A stretch of 64,000 nt of DNA from Macrocystis pyrifera (GCA_031763025.1 JASSKH010000031.1:4757783-4821782), one strand, 5' to 3'. Numbered from the stretch's first letter, positions 34,957 to 44,990 are shown. Translations and numbers: made by a program. Notes: generated by a model not told the origin, from the letters alone.

Positions 34957-37192
34957 CTTGCTGCTAATAACCCGGTTTCAGCTATTGATGTTACTCACCG
35001 GTTACTACCGGAAATCCGGGGATGATGTTTGCCGTCCCCGGGGTTTCCATAGTATCTTATTTGGTCGAGTCAGTCATTTTTTTGTTCTTCGGATGGTAGT
35101 AAGTAACCCGTAGCTGCAGTAGTAAGAGCTTACCGCTAATAACCCATTTTCAGCTATTGATATAACTCACCGGTTATTACCGGAAAAACGGGGATGATAT
35201 GTACCGTCCCCGGGGTTTTCATAGTACTATGCTTGAATCAACCATTTTTTTCCTTAGTTTGTGCGCACCTGATACCGGTTTGTACGTACCGTGTTATGCT
35301 GTAGCGCGAACGCTTTAGAAGGGTTTCCATTGCATATGTAGGCGTTTTTTACCCGGGGATAGAGGATATATAAATAAACCCGGGTTTTTTTTTTAATCTT
35401 ACCTACCCGGGAAGATTCACTACCGGGTATCACCAGTGCCTAAGATATTATTATTCATCGAGTATTTGCGGAGAATTTTGGTTGGGACCAGTTTGGTTCG
35501 GTTTCTTGTGGTGGTATGTTCCCTATATAAAAGTGACTCCAACCCATGAAATTCTAGGCGCTTCCTTGTAATTCTGGTGGAAAGTGACCAAAGTGACGCC
35601 TTCAGCCGGATTATTCTTGGGTTGGGTTATAATATCGCTCAGGGAGGAAGGTTCCTTGGGTTGGGGGTTATTTTTTGTGTATACTAGGAAAACTGATCAA
35701 AAGAGAGAAACCGAACCGAACTGGTTAACAACCGAATTTATTTCGTACATACAACATGCCATCTGTACTTGAAGTACAAGCGGTAACTACTGTTGTACTA
35801 TCATTCAACGCACGCAATGGTATAGATGGCTGGTGTGAAGCTCCTGGAAAATTGTGAAGCTCCTCTCCTCGCTTCATCGAACCATGTTCGGACCGCAGTC
35901 CCGTTTCGGGGACAAACTGCCTATTACGGGGGGCCATGGTTAATAGGACCAAATATTATTGGTAAAAAATAGGGAAATATATAGGTTTTGTGTATACCGT
36001 AGGTCCTATTAACTATGGTCCCCCGTAGTAGAAGTTGACTGGTTTGTCCCCAAACCGGGACTGCAGTGTGCAGTGTGCCATGCCACTCTGTCCCATGATA
36101 TAAGAAATCTTCTTACACTAAATGTTGAATCCAAAGGTGATTATATTTCGGGACAGAGTGGTATATTACAAGTGTTGAGAATTAAAAGTATTTTTTTCTA
36201 CACAAAAATCGGACTAAAAAATACATCAAGATTCAAGGCGAACCAATCAAATCAATGAGTCCCAATGTCTCGTACGTAGGTAGGTACAACGAAAAATTTA
36301 CGAGTAGAACATGAACGGCCTAATGTCCTTGGGTAGTGCCGCGGTTTATTTACTACAGTAGTAGTACGAGCCCCTTTTGAACCGCAGTCCCGTCTCGGGG
36401 ACAAACTATCGTACTGAAAATATGTACCACCCTGTCCCTTAATGTAAGTACCATTTTGTTCGAAAATTACTATTACGGGGGTACATAGTTAATAGGACCT
36501 ATGGTATACATAAAAAACTATATATTTACCCTATTTTTACTAATAAAGTTTGGTCCCATTAACTATGGACCCCCGTCATAGTAGTGTACAACAGCAGTAG
36601 TTTGTCCCCAAAACGGGGGACTGCAGTCTTAAAAAGTCCCCGTCTGTCAGAAACGGTTTTAGCCAAAAATACTACGTATTAATACTGGTACGCAGGATAG
36701 TACTAGTATTAATAACTGTTGATAGCTGGTGTACGAAGAAAAAGAAGAAAATAAAAAAAACGAAACTCCGAGATGCGAAAAGAAATACTCAAAACTCATT
36801 CGTCTTGAGCTTGGTTGGTGTGATTTCTCGATCGCGCCTTCTAGGGTGTGTGTGGGTTTCTAGAGATATCTACAAATTATTACAGGTTTGAAAGCAACGG
36901 ATTCGCTACCTACCAAGTATGTCATATAAGTAAGGCCACTGCTGTAGTTACGGTATACTACTTCCCTGTATCTACCATACCTGGTTTTTTTTTCGGTTCT
37001 CGTTTTTTATTTTCCCCCCTCCTCCTGTTTTGTTGATTTCTGCCTGTTTTGTTTTTGTTTTTGTTTTTTGGCACACAGGTGGACCCTTTCTTCGCAGAAG
37101 GTGTTGGCCTCTGTAGGGACGGCGGGGACGGATCGAGGCTAGCGGGTCACGTCGAGAGAAAATTCGAGCAAAACACATCTGGGGGCATGTGA
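16986..37192 (+). CDS. DOT1: DOT1-family histone H3-K79 methyltransferase, 11 exons
   Basis: Transfers methyl groups from S-adenosylmethionine to histone H3 Lys79 in nucleosomes. Exons: 16986-17268, 21225-21511, 22891-23032, 24184-24251, 24834-24914, 27074-27150, 28609-28778, 29772-29824, 32373-32466, 33581-33660, 37079-37192. All are GT-AG and every phase agrees, giving about 482 aa. Residues 1-190 are disordered and Pro/Ala-rich with a basic AT-hook-like patch ([20 protein letters not shown]). The catalytic fold follows: GAIYGELT (about 242-248), SAM motif [16 protein letters not shown] (273-287), acidic YGLELE (about 295), HGD..., [24 protein letters not shown], then [17 protein letters not shown]1L has Asn-Asn-Phe where this protein has Phe-Asp-Ile-Gly, as I recall for divergent protist DOT1s. 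Exon 1 is assigned by phase and composition only. The stop overlaps a strong GTGAGT donor, so a further exon at 38751 is possible. Confidence 0.93.
17924..18003. mobile_element. MITE-C palindromic element
   Basis: CCAGTCTGGTCGTAAATATA pairs with the downstream TATATTTATGGCCAGACTG. Located in DOT1 intron 1. Confidence 0.65.
18739..20255 (-). pseudogene. Degraded LINE, copy 2, 5'-truncated
   Basis: Minus-strand relic of the same LINE family as 4490-6660: [20 protein letters not shown] and [19 protein letters not shown] (about 20220-20060), a MLYADDAG box (about 19960), then [16 protein letters not shown] (about 19130) and [13 protein letters not shown] (about 18910). It starts abruptly near 20255, the typical 5' truncation of non-LTR insertions, and its sense-strand 3' end meets a poly(G) tract (18803-18829 on plus as C). 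Several frames and stops, plus roughly 190 bp of unmatched sequence (19310-19500), make it dead. It lies antisense in DOT1 intron 1. Confidence 0.85.
21134..21194. repeat. 61-bp homopolymeric C tract
   Basis: An uninterrupted run of 61 C sits about 30 bp upstream of the DOT1 exon 2 acceptor. Confidence 0.95.
22040..22122. repeat. Poly(C)-ended element fragment next to a G tract
   Basis: TACTCATGTCCTGCATGGCC is the reverse complement of the element's 3' end; a G tract of about 32 bp follows at 22090. Confidence 0.5.
23085..23330 (-). repeat. Poly(C)-ended element 3' end and LINE 3' tail, both inverted
   Basis: A G tract followed by TACTCATGTCATGCATGG is the inverted 3' end of the dispersed element. 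From 23190, TACTCATTTTTTGCTTCCCT then CCCTTTCGAGACAG and TTCCTACTCCTAATAG is the inverted 3' tail of the LINE at 48175-50800. Located in DOT1 intron 3. Confidence 0.6.
23883..23915. repeat. G tract
   Basis: Uninterrupted G run of about 33 bp in DOT1 intron 3. Confidence 0.9.
24456..24652. mobile_element. MITE-D, 197-bp TIR element
   Basis: Left end GGTCCCTCCATTTAGAGCCG, right end ACCGGCACTATAGAGGGACC: inverted repeats of about 20 bp with GTGCCGG sub-repeats inside. It fills a third of DOT1 intron 4. No coding capacity. Confidence 0.75.
25596..25885 (+). repeat. Poly(C)-ended element, diverged 3' half
   Basis: GGCCACACCAGAGAATA ... GTCCCGGCATTGTAGGGATG ... TCATATGACTGCGGCCATCC. The C tail is short and degraded. 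DOT1 intron 5. Confidence 0.7.
26003..26240. repeat. Three-copy tandem repeat, about 80-bp unit
   Basis: The unit reads GAAAATGAAGA...GTGTGGACTATCAACTATTTT.CGAAGC.GA and is repeated three times with drift. DOT1 intron 5. Confidence 0.7.
26403..26762 (+). repeat. Poly(C)-ended element with duplicated internal block
   Basis: The block GGATGCAGCTCACCCTTCAT to CCGGCATTG occurs twice in tandem (26448-26556 and 26576-26693) before the terminal ATGCATGATATCGAGTAC and C tract. Confidence 0.75.
26765..26842 (+). repeat. LINE 3' tail fragment
   Basis: GTCTCGAAAGGGATGCGTAG ... ACTAAGGCAAGCAACAGATG matches the last bases of the LINE at 48175-50800. Confidence 0.6.
28023..28560 (+). repeat. Poly(C)-ended element, near full-length copy
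   Basis: Same block order as 7343-7876 and 46336-46905, with a T33 run at 28101-28133 where the others have shorter T runs. DOT1 intron 6, ending about 50 bp upstream of exon 7. Confidence 0.8.
28826..29130. repeat. TTGGTTGATTGGT minisatellite
   Basis: Long degenerate array of TTGGTTGG/TTGATTGG units that fills much of DOT1 intron 7. It produces spurious Asn/Gln/Thr-rich minus-strand ORFs. Confidence 0.85.
30248..30359. mobile_element. MITE-A copy 6
   Basis: DOT1 intron 8. Full-length but about 7 bp longer: TACTATA is inserted in the right arm relative to other copies. Confidence 0.9.
31045..31115. repeat. 71-bp homopolymeric G tract
   Basis: The longest homopolymer run in the window, in DOT1 intron 8. 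Confidence 0.95.
31740..31796. repeat. 57-bp homopolymeric C tract
   Basis: Also in DOT1 intron 8, 625 bp from the G71 tract. The two could pair in the pre-mRNA. Confidence 0.95.
32027..32330. repeat. (CCCTA)n minisatellite
   Basis: About 60 pentamers of CCCTA with occasional extra C. It resembles a telomere repeat lacking one base and ends 42 bp before DOT1 exon 9. Confidence 0.9.
32974..33084. mobile_element. MITE-A copy 7
   Basis: DOT1 intron 9; right tip expanded to CCCCACCCCCCCG. Confidence 0.88.
33235..33343. mobile_element. MITE-A copy 8
   Basis: DOT1 intron 9; left tip has an expanded G run. Confidence 0.88.
33405..33520 (+). repeat. LINE 3' tail fragment
   Basis: TTAGGAGTGGGAACGGTGCT with a short internal duplication, GTCTCGGAAGGGATGCGTGG, then ACTAAGGCAAGCGGTAAATG and a C-rich end. 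It matches 50690-50800 and lies 60 bp upstream of DOT1 exon 10. Confidence 0.7.
33836..34200. repeat. Minisatellite with CAACGTTGACATCACAA core
   Basis: Five or six diverged units share CAACGTTGA and CATCACAA. A perfect 29-bp hairpin (TGAGGTTCGAC...GTCGAACCTCA, 33970-33998) sits inside. DOT1 intron 10. Confidence 0.65.
34608..34694. mobile_element. MITE-C palindromic element
   Basis: GTACCACTCCGGTCGGAAAT opposite GGCCCTTATATTGACAGACA, a diverged palindrome. DOT1 intron 10. Confidence 0.5.
34793..34956. repeat. (AGT)n microsatellite
   Basis: Imperfect AGT array of about 160 bp that yields a spurious poly-Val ORF. Confidence 0.95.
34957..35245. repeat. Diverged tandem duplication
   Basis: Two blocks share GCTAATAACCC, CAGCTATTGAT, ACTCACCGGTTA and CCGTCCCCGGGGTTT in order (34965-35055 and 35132-35225). 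Confidence 0.7.
35895..36066. mobile_element. MITE-B, split by MITE-A
   Basis: CGCAGTCCCGTTTCGGGGAC on the left pairs with GTCCCCAAACCGGGACTGCA on the right; MITE-A copy 9 lies between them. Confidence 0.75.
35924..36028. mobile_element. MITE-A copy 9
   Basis: Full-length, nested inside MITE-B. Confidence 0.92.
36082..36163. mobile_element. MITE-C palindromic element
   Basis: GCCACTCTGTCCCATGATAT pairs with TATATTTCGGGACAGAGTGG. Good example of the family; DOT1 intron 10. Confidence 0.75.
36384..36626. mobile_element. MITE-B, split by MITE-A, with a MITE-C half
   Basis: CGCAGTCCCGTCTCGGGGAC at left and GTCCCCAAAACGGGGGACTG at right enclose a MITE-C-like half (36426-36460) and MITE-A copy 10. 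Confidence 0.7.
36473..36578. mobile_element. MITE-A copy 10
   Basis: Full-length, nested inside a MITE-B pair. Confidence 0.92.
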
Positions 37193-37691
37193 GTTGATTT
37201 ATTCATTTCGCGGCTGTGATTTATGTACGTGCTATTAATATCAACACGTACATATCAACACGTATATACCAGGTATACCATATCGCTAAGATTGTGCTTT
37301 TGATTATTGGAGCCAAAAATACTGTACACCTTTATTTTTTTTTCAGCAAACGCAGGGGTGCGCGAAAAAAAAAAAGAAAAACGGAGCTACTGCTTGCTGT
37401 ACGCTCGCTCCATGTTGGAACTGAAATGAAACACCAACCACTTACGAGGAACAAGAGCGGGTTGGGATTTTTTGTCGCTAAGTTGAAGAAAACATGTTTT
37501 TTTTTTTTAGAGTTTTAGTTTATTAATATTAAATAGTTGAGTTTTGTATACCCCCTCATGTCTGGGACTCGACAAAAAAGTGGAGTGTCTATTTTTTTGT
37601 TGTTGCTTGTGTGCCCTTGGCTATACTATTTGTGGTATATATATTTACAATCTCTGTCCCTAAATACAATACACGTTTAATATTCATACTA

Positions 37692-37796
37692 TTACGGGGG
37701 TCCATAGTTAACAGGACCTATGGTGTACATAAAAACCTATATATTTGCCTATTTTTACTAACAAAATTTGGTCCCGTTAACTATGGACCCCCGTGA
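37692..37796. mobile_element. MITE-A copy 11
   Basis: Full-length, next to a half MITE-C. Confidence 0.92.
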
Positions 37797-37854
37797 TAAT
37801 GTATAAACGTTCCTTACGTTTCGGGACAGAGTGGTGTGCATTACAGCGGTAGGA

Positions 37855-38085
37855 AACACGCCTTGCGGAAAACCCCGTTCCTCCCGACGAACCCAAACCT
37901 GTTACTTGTATCAATAGCGTGTTCGACGTACGTTTATAAAAAACAATTCACAGCAGCAATGTTGATACGCCTTGCGGAAAAAAGCCGCGTTCCTCCGAAA
38001 CCCGAACCAAAACCTGTTTAGCGCATTCGAGGTATCTCGTAGATGTTTAAAGAAAGCTTTCACAGCAATGTTTTTGGAAAAATTG
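37855..38085. repeat. Two-copy tandem repeat
   Basis: ACGCCTTGCGGAAAA...CGTTCCTCC...AAACCTGTT...TTCACAGCA occurs twice with drift. Confidence 0.65.
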
Positions 38086-38286
38086 ATAGCAATATTTCTG
38101 AAAAAATTGACAGCAATGTTTTTTTTTTTTTTTTTTTAAATTAAAGCCAGATCACTTCGACTCATTCTTCACCCAGAAAATGTCTCAGAGATGAACGCTA
38201 TGAAGAGAGAAACTCCGCCATCTATTGGTCAACTTGCAAAAGGTGCAAGTTCCCTCGTGTTGTGTGGGGCCAGGCTGGTATTAGTA

Positions 38287-38391
38287 TTACGGGGGGCCAT
38301 AGTAAATAGGACCTACGGTACACACAAAAACCTATATATTTGCCTATTTTTACTAACAATATTTGGTCCTATTAACTATGGTCTCCCGTTA
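38287..38391. mobile_element. MITE-A copy 12
   Basis: Full-length. Confidence 0.9.
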
Positions 38392-38750
38392 TAGTCTCGT
38401 GTGCGGCAGGGTGTGTGTGTCCTGCTGGTGTAGGCTATATGATTTTCTTGAACAATTTTTTTTTGTCTTGTACCGGTGTAGTAGTACAAACGTTGAGCGA
38501 AAAAGTATTATTAATAGCTCCCAAATGTTTACGTGTCGCCTACACTACAGTACATATACCGCCCTTTGCTCGTGTCCTCCTTGCCGTTTCCGTTTTTTAT
38601 TCTCCGCGCCTGAGTTTTAATATGTATTTTTTGTTCCCGTGACCGTGTCTTAACGTTTTTTGTTTGTTCCCGTAACCCGCGTCTTTTCGTCTGTATTTTT
38701 GTATCGTTTTATTTCGCTTCGTTTGTCACTCACTCACCGTGCGCGCGCAG

Positions 38751-38787
38751 ACGAACAAGAAGCGGTTCACGGAGCACCCAGTCGTGA
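38751..38787 (+). CDS. Optional alternative 3' exon of DOT1
   Basis: The acceptor GCGCGCAG at 38750 is in phase with a GTGAGT donor at 37189. Joining them would replace the terminal Met-stop with a short basic Ser/Arg tail ending at TGA 38785-38787. The same sequence is also open in another frame (TNKKRFTEHPVVTLLPR), so it may instead be part of something unrecognised. Confidence 0.25.
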
Positions 38788-39289
38788 CACTTCTCCCTAG
38801 AGTGTCGAAATCAATGCTTACCTTAGAAGACCGAAGAAGGGCAGAGAGGGAAGGAGGGAGAGAGGGAGGGAGGGCGGTGAAGAGCGGAGCTGGGCCTCTC
38901 TCTGTATGTCTGCCTGCCTGCTCGACGACCTGCCAGTCTGTATGCCTCCTGCTTGCGTGTCTCTCTGTCTGGTTGCTTATGTTGCCGTAGCCTCCCTGTA
39001 TGGTGTACCCGCGCTTTGTTGAGCTCCTCGTAGCTCGCTACTAACATAACCGGAGATGGGTCGATCTGCGTGCGTGCGCGTGCGTTAGGCTTCGTTTGCC
39101 CCGCCGAAGGATGGAGGGGCGGGGGTACACCTCCTCCTCCTCCTCTCTCCTCTTTTTCTGAACCGTTTTTTTATATTTTCTTTATTTTAGTTTGCTGTTC
39201 GTTACCGTTGTCGCCGTGACTTATCGCCGGCCGCGCGAGGCCCGATTGGTACGTGCGCCTCCACCGCCTCTGCGCGACAGCAGCGGAGG

Positions 39290-39345
39290 GGCGGCGTGTA
39301 CTCAATATCATGCATGGCCGTAGTCGTTGAATCATAGAACACAGC
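39290..39345 (-). repeat. Poly(C)-ended element 3' fragment, inverted
   Basis: GTACTCAATATCATGCATGG then CCGTAGTCGTTGAATCATAG; no G tract remains. Confidence 0.55.
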
Positions 39346-40203
39346 GGCGGGAAGGGGGAGAGAAGAGAGGGAGGGGGCTGGCTTGCTGGCTGGCTGGCTG
39401 GCTGGCTGGCTGCATATGTATGCCGCTCCGTCCGGAAAAAACTTGGACCGTTTTTTTTTGCGTATTACTGTGAGTGACAGAACGGTCCTAATCTTTATGA
39501 ACAGAGTGGTCTGTCTAGCCCGGGTACGCCCCGCTTCTGGCTAGTCCCACCCTTCTTTACCGTCGAAATCGGCCCTGGTTGGGCTGGGGTTGGGAAGGGA
39601 AGGGAGGGAGGCGTGTTTGGCGGCTAGCCCCCTTCCTCCCTGCTCCACGCCGCTCTTGGCCTCTGCCGACAATGTGGTCCCTCTGTCTGGACTCTGATGC
39701 CAACATCAAATTTCCGGCCAGAGTGTATAGACAACCGGTATTATTGAACGTTTCAAGGCCTTTTTTGGTCTTGTTATCGTGGATTTGGTGTGGAGGGTGG
39801 TCAATGGAGGAATCAAACCATGGTCCCCTCAAGGCGTTTTTCCTCGGGGGCGGAGGGGGGGGTGTATTGCGGGGGAGGGATACCGCTGATTTAGCGTTTA
39901 GTTCACGATTGCTTTGTCCGAGAGAGGGTTGGGAAGCACTGTTCACTGCTGTAGCTGAGTAGCAGCGGTTCTGCGCGAGTCAGAGACCAGACGCTTCGCA
40001 TGTCGGACACAGGTGATGACCTTCCTGGCCCAGATCGTACAGGTCGGCAGTGGGTTTGATATGTGTGTAGATCATGCACGTCCTACAGCAGTTTGTCGTG
40101 CGGAGTTGGTGTACAGATGACACTGATAGTATGTGCCACGTACCTATCAGAGCAAGGTGTGACAATCGGCTTCCAAACCCGACCTACGCATGACAATATG
40201 GCC

Positions 40204-40335
40204 ACACGCCGTACATCACTGCTGTACAACCGCGGATGCGTGTGAACAGATCGTTCAGCTCCTATAGCACACGCCGTAGATCACTGCTATACAACCGCGG
40301 ATGCGTGTGAACGTGTGCACAGATCGTTCGGCTCC
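40204..40335. repeat. 62-bp tandem duplication
   Basis: ACACGCCGTA.ATCACTGCT.TACAACCGCGGATGCGTGTGAAC ... GATCGTTC.GCTCCT.TAG occurs twice. Confidence 0.85.
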
Positions 40336-41954
40336 TGTAGACCAGCCCCATCGTGGGACCTTGCAAACGTGATCCAGGTCCGTGACAATCATCTGTCTTG
40401 GTGTAATCTGTAAGAAGATCTGATTTATCTGACGTGTGAAACGTGTATACCTTCCTCTCCACACAGCTGCTGCTTGGGTTGTTTTTTATTTGGGTCTGCC
40501 TGAGCAGCGATTTCCTATCTGAGCATCTTCGGTTTTGTTCGAGCGAGTCTAGCACAACGTTCTAGCTTCTTCTTTTTTTGTCCTTTGGTGCGAGGGGGGG
40601 GGGGGGTTGGGGGGGGGGGGCAGGATACCTATGAGAGGGCGGGTGATTCGTGCGTCGGAGTCCTGGGTGGCTTATTCGAGCCGGGGTTGGTTGATTTATT
40701 GGCTGGTTTGGTTGTAATTCCTGCGTGTGTAACAATCGCTACAAATATTAAAAGTGTGCATTCATTCGTCAGGCCAGGGTTTTGGTGTGTGGTGTGGTTT
40801 GGTTTGGTTTGGTTGGTCGATTGGCTTCGCGCGTGCGCAACAGCCAGTAGATGCTACCGTAGGAACGGTATGTATGCGTTCATGCGTTCATCATGCGTCC
40901 ATGCCAGCAAACACCCACCCAGTATATCAAGTATCCCTGAGTATCAATCAAGTTCAATGAAATACGTATAATTTTGTGGTTGAATTTTACCTCCCGCACG
41001 GATGGATCAATCGGCAGTCGGTGCTGGAGTGTCTGCCGGTCGGCAGCATAACATTTATCGGAGTACGAAGACTTACGTAATATTAGTTGTTTTTTGTTGT
41101 GAGTGGTAATGGCGGGGGAGGATTGGTGGGGGGGGGGAAGGTCGGAGCGGGATTTGATCGCCGAGGACTACGTATAGAGCAGGCTTTGAAGTCCCCATTG
41201 TGGCCCGTGCGTGGTGTGGAGGAAAGCGCGGCGCTAGGCGGCGGTTGAGGCGTCGTAACAGAGGAAGCAGGCCACCAAGCGACTTTTGAGGCACAGCGGG
41301 GTTCGTTGGGGGGAAAACCACTGCGCTGTGCGTGCACGTAATATCTAGAGAGCGCAGGCGTGAAGCGTTTCGAAGCAGTAAGCTGCTGGGCACAGCTTAC
41401 ACAGCTTACGTAGGTAGGTACGATGGAGAATCAGGTATTAATAGTAGCCGGGATTATCTAATATACCTATTTAGCTGTTGCCTGGTAATGGATGTACGGT
41501 GTGTAGGACCGAGCAAGGTAGTGTGTGTGCCTCATAATTTTTTTTTCATGAAAAGTAAGACGTGTGTTGTCATCGTTGTTGGTGGAGGGAAGGACGGAAC
41601 GTTCCTGCTTTGACTCAAGTTGAAGTAGAGATAGGTGGGGGTGTGTGTGTGAGATGTGAAATTATTCCAAGAAAAAAATCCCAGGTTTACCTATTAATAG
41701 TAGCATTTGTCTCCTATACCGGGAAGTCCGAACAGATTCGGAATCCGTGGTGACGGGTTTCTTCTCTTCTCTCTCTCTCCGGCATTCGCCTTCGGGTTCA
41801 TCGCGCATTTGTACTACGTACAAAGCCGTGCTTCGGTATTTCTGCCGATCGGTGACAGCAAGGCAATCCATCATTTTTTTGGCCAACTCGTCGAGAAACG
41901 GCCGATTTTTCCTGACTGAGTTCGATGCTCTTTGTTTTTCAATCCTCTTGGAAG

Positions 41955-42055
41955 TGTAGTCCCGTTTTGAGGACAAACCACTCGAACTATAAGTCGTTTT
42001 GGGTTACTAACCAGACAAATTCTGAGTGGTTTTGTCCCCAAAGCAAGCCGGACTG
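41955..42055. mobile_element. MITE-B, uninterrupted copy
   Basis: GTAGTCCCGTTTTGAGGACA then AACCACTCGAAC, with the complementary right arm GAGTGGTTTTGTCCCC...CCGGACTG. A GACT microsatellite follows. Confidence 0.7.
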
Positions 42056-42788
42056 ACTGACTGACTGACTGACTGACTGCAGTATTCGAGTGGCTTCAGT
42101 TTACGCTGAAAGTGTTCAGCGATGTATTTCCCTCACGAGTCGAAGTTAATGAAGCTCGAGAATGTGCCGCCACAAGTGTGTGATGATGGCTATCCCCTTC
42201 CCCTGAACAAAATAAACAGTAAGTAAGGCAGCCTTTTGGCAGGCTCGTCAAACAGAAGATATAACATTATTAACAGTTGGCGTTTCGAACTTCGGGGGGA
42301 GGCGGCGCTTTCCCCCAATTAAAAAAATACCGATCTCCTGGATCATCCAGGTCTCGAGAGACTGCTGCCAACATTGCCGGGGGGGGTTTTTGTTTTCTTC
42401 TTTGGTCTGACCGACTGCCTGGTACGTACGTACGGTATTATAGCTGCCACTTGTTATGACTCCATTCTACAAGCAGTGTGTACATTTCGACTTAGTGAGA
42501 GAAATACGCATTTATGTACGTACGTCTTTCAAAAAGCCAAAATACATCCCATCCATCCTCCACGTATCTCGTCGGAAAAGCCTCTCTCGATTAGGAATTT
42601 CGGTTGTTTCGAGCTCTCGCACGTTCGGCGATCGACGGAAGACCCGTGGTACGATAGGGACATATACAGCAAGCAGTACTAGTAGTGTTGATCTCTCTAT
42701 ATATATTGCCGGTATCATATGCGGCAGTCGACAACGCCGGTACTACTATAGCGGCAACCGGCACTGTTATTATTCCGCGCACTAACTA

Positions 42789-42893
42789 TTACGGGGGACC
42801 ATAGTAAATAGGACCTACGGTAAACGCAAAAACCTATATATTTACCTATTTTTAATCACAATATTTGGTCCTATTTACTATGGTCCCCCGTAA
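42789..42893. mobile_element. MITE-A copy 13
   Basis: Full-length, TA-flanked. Confidence 0.92.
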
Positions 42894-42971
42894 TACCACA
42901 CTACTACTACTGGTGGTGAATCCTGTCTGTCTCTGTGCCGAGCGATTTCACAGGCGCTCACTGCTGTATAT

Positions 42972-43330
42972 TGTTAAGTATAAGGCTTATATTGGGTAGG
43001 CGATTGGTTAACCTTTTACCAGTAGCCCAACGGATTCAGACCTTAACATATGACGTCGTCGGCAAAACATGGGTGCGTTGGTCGTGAGTTCGAATCTCAC
43101 GTCCACCATGAATTCGCTCTTTTACCAAGTGAATTCCCCCATCATCATGTCAAGAATTTGAAACATTATCACTTGTGGATCCGCAGAAATTGGAACCGCG
43201 TGTTGGTGTCAAGCGTCGACCCGTACATCCGGTCCGTTCCAGGGGGGGAAAGTGTTGTCGTAAGGCTTATGTTGGGCAGACGATTGGTCATAACATTTTA
43301 CTAGTAGCCCAACGGACTAAGACCTTAACA
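42972..43330 (+). mobile_element. TRIM (miniature LTR retrotransposon), copy 1
   Basis: LTRs 42972-43048 and 43253-43330 begin TG and end CA (TGTT...CTTAACA). A 4-bp ATAT duplication flanks the element. A PBS-like block (GACGTCGTCGGC) follows the left LTR and a polypurine tract (AGGGGGGGAAAG) precedes the right LTR. There is no coding capacity. The internal part holds a tRNA T-arm-like hairpin, GTGAGTTCGAATCTCAC, followed by GTCCACCA. Confidence 0.88.
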
Positions 43331-43593
43331 ATATATATACACATATAGCTGGCAGCCGGCTCTGTTTAGGGACCACTGCTGTGTTGCTGTATACCTGGCG
43401 TATCACTTTTTGGCCCAAACATTTTAGCTGGTACAACTGACATGTGTGGCACCGTAGGATTCAGAACCGAGAAAGCTATACCAGGTACTCGATATCGTTT
43501 GAAGGCCACCAACTACTTTTCTCGGTCGGTAGGTGGAGCCTTTTTCACACCGGTATTTTTTATAAACCGCCCCCCCCCCACTAATGCAAAAAT

Positions 43594-43679
43594 GTACCAC
43601 TCTGAACCGAAATATAGAGACCGTTAGCATATAATTATTCATTCTAAATGGTCCTTATAATTTGGGTCGGAGTAGTACC
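43594..43679. mobile_element. MITE-C palindromic element
   Basis: TGTACCACTCTGAACCGAAA pairs with AATTTGGGTCGGAGTAGTAC. Confidence 0.7.
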
Positions 43680-43998
43680 TGGTATATATATTGGATTCAA
43701 ATAGTTTTTTCTAAGAGTGTACATAGATGCACTCTCCAGTTGGGGCGAAACAAATGACGTGAAGAATTTTGAAACGCGCCGCCGACTTGCTTGCCATGAG
43801 CCGCCGAGCTTTTTTCTAACGCGCCGCGCACATTTTCTACCGCGCCGCCACCGCCGAGAAAACCGTTTCGTTATTTTTTACAACAAAAGGTCTTCAAGCG
43901 TGACTCTCGAAAATTCCCGAAATAATCGCCGGGGCGTTAGCTTCGGCCTTGCAGTCAGGAGCAAGGATAGCGGACCCTGAGGCAAGCCGTTTGCGCCC

Positions 43999-44267
43999 GC
44001 GTTCTACAATACGATAGAGGTAATATTAATAGCACATTTCCGTTAAAATGTTTTCTGAATGACGGGGGTTTCTTAACCCAAAATCGTCACAATACGAATC
44101 TTGTTTCGAAATCTGACGTTTTTGCATACTTGGGCCATGGGATTTATTCATCGGGAGGCAATTTGAGCTTTGCCGAAGCCAGTTTTCGGGTGAGCTACGT
44201 ATGGAGCTCCTTGAGGTCAAGTGAGGAGCCTCAGAAAATTCAGGGTGAACCTCTATCGTAGAACGCC
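43999..44267 (+). mobile_element. TIR element (GTTCTACGATAGAGGT family), copy 2
   Basis: Starts GCGTTCTACAATACGATAGA and ends ACCTCTATCGTAGAACGCC, an inverted pair about 20 bp long, enclosing 230 bp without coding capacity. The left half matches 6958-7185; this copy carries an extra 9 bp containing TATTAATA (44024-44031). Confidence 0.8.
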
Positions 44268-44861
44268 TCTTTCATCGCCAAGGCTCTCCCCCCATTGGTA
44301 GGGTGTGGGGAGTACGCGAAGATTTTTGGCTGAAAATGACGGATCGGAGGGTTCGATTCGTGTCTCGTGCCGTCAATCGGTACGTCGCCGCGCTATATAT
44401 ATATAGCTCACGCAAATAGACATTTGACGAGCTCTGCCCACCTTCGTTCATAAGTCTGATAACGCCAGGCTTTGATGAGGCCTTGTTGTTCTCACATTAA
44501 CTCTCACATCAAGGACTCCGTGGTCACACAAAGGTGCTACGTAGAGCCCTGCAAAGACCCCATGCTTCCTGGTTCCTGGACTAACCCACCTGTGTTACGC
44601 CATGAAGTTGTGTCCCGCAGGCTTAGCTTGCTGCGTAGTTGGTTTACCCGGTACATCCGCTTGTACTACGCCGGACGGATCACGATCTGCAGCAGCCGCA
44701 TATCGTCTGGATCTTATACAGTCAGCCGTTGCGATGCGTTGGGCACGATTTGCGCAAGTGCAAGTCCAATCCGGGAAAAAAAAAACCCGTCCTCCTATGA
44801 TATAGACCCCGCAGATAGATGATGCGAGGCACCCATGCGGCAGCAAGAGCTATACTACAGA

Positions 44862-44990
44862 TCATACAGATCATACGTATTATACAGATCATACAGATCA
44901 TACGTATTATACAGATCATACAGATCATACAGATCATACAGATCATGCAGATCATACATATCGTACATACCATACAGATCATATATATCT
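44862..44990. repeat. ATACAGATC minisatellite
   Basis: About 12 units of ATACAGATC/ATACGTATT. It creates a spurious Ile/Gln-repeat ORF. Confidence 0.85.

Larger units (their letters stand above)
37193..42971. other. Intergenic region, left part
   Basis: No conserved exon except the optional DOT1 3' exon near 38751. It contains MITE-A copies 11-13, a half MITE-C (37797-37836), a 120-bp tandem duplication (37855-38085), GGCT and GACT microsatellites (39381, 42048), a 62-bp tandem duplication (40204-40335) and a MITE-B. The remainder is unassigned. Confidence 0.6.

Noticed and set aside
34779-34967. Poly-Val ORF
   Set aside because: Translation of an (AGT)n microsatellite.
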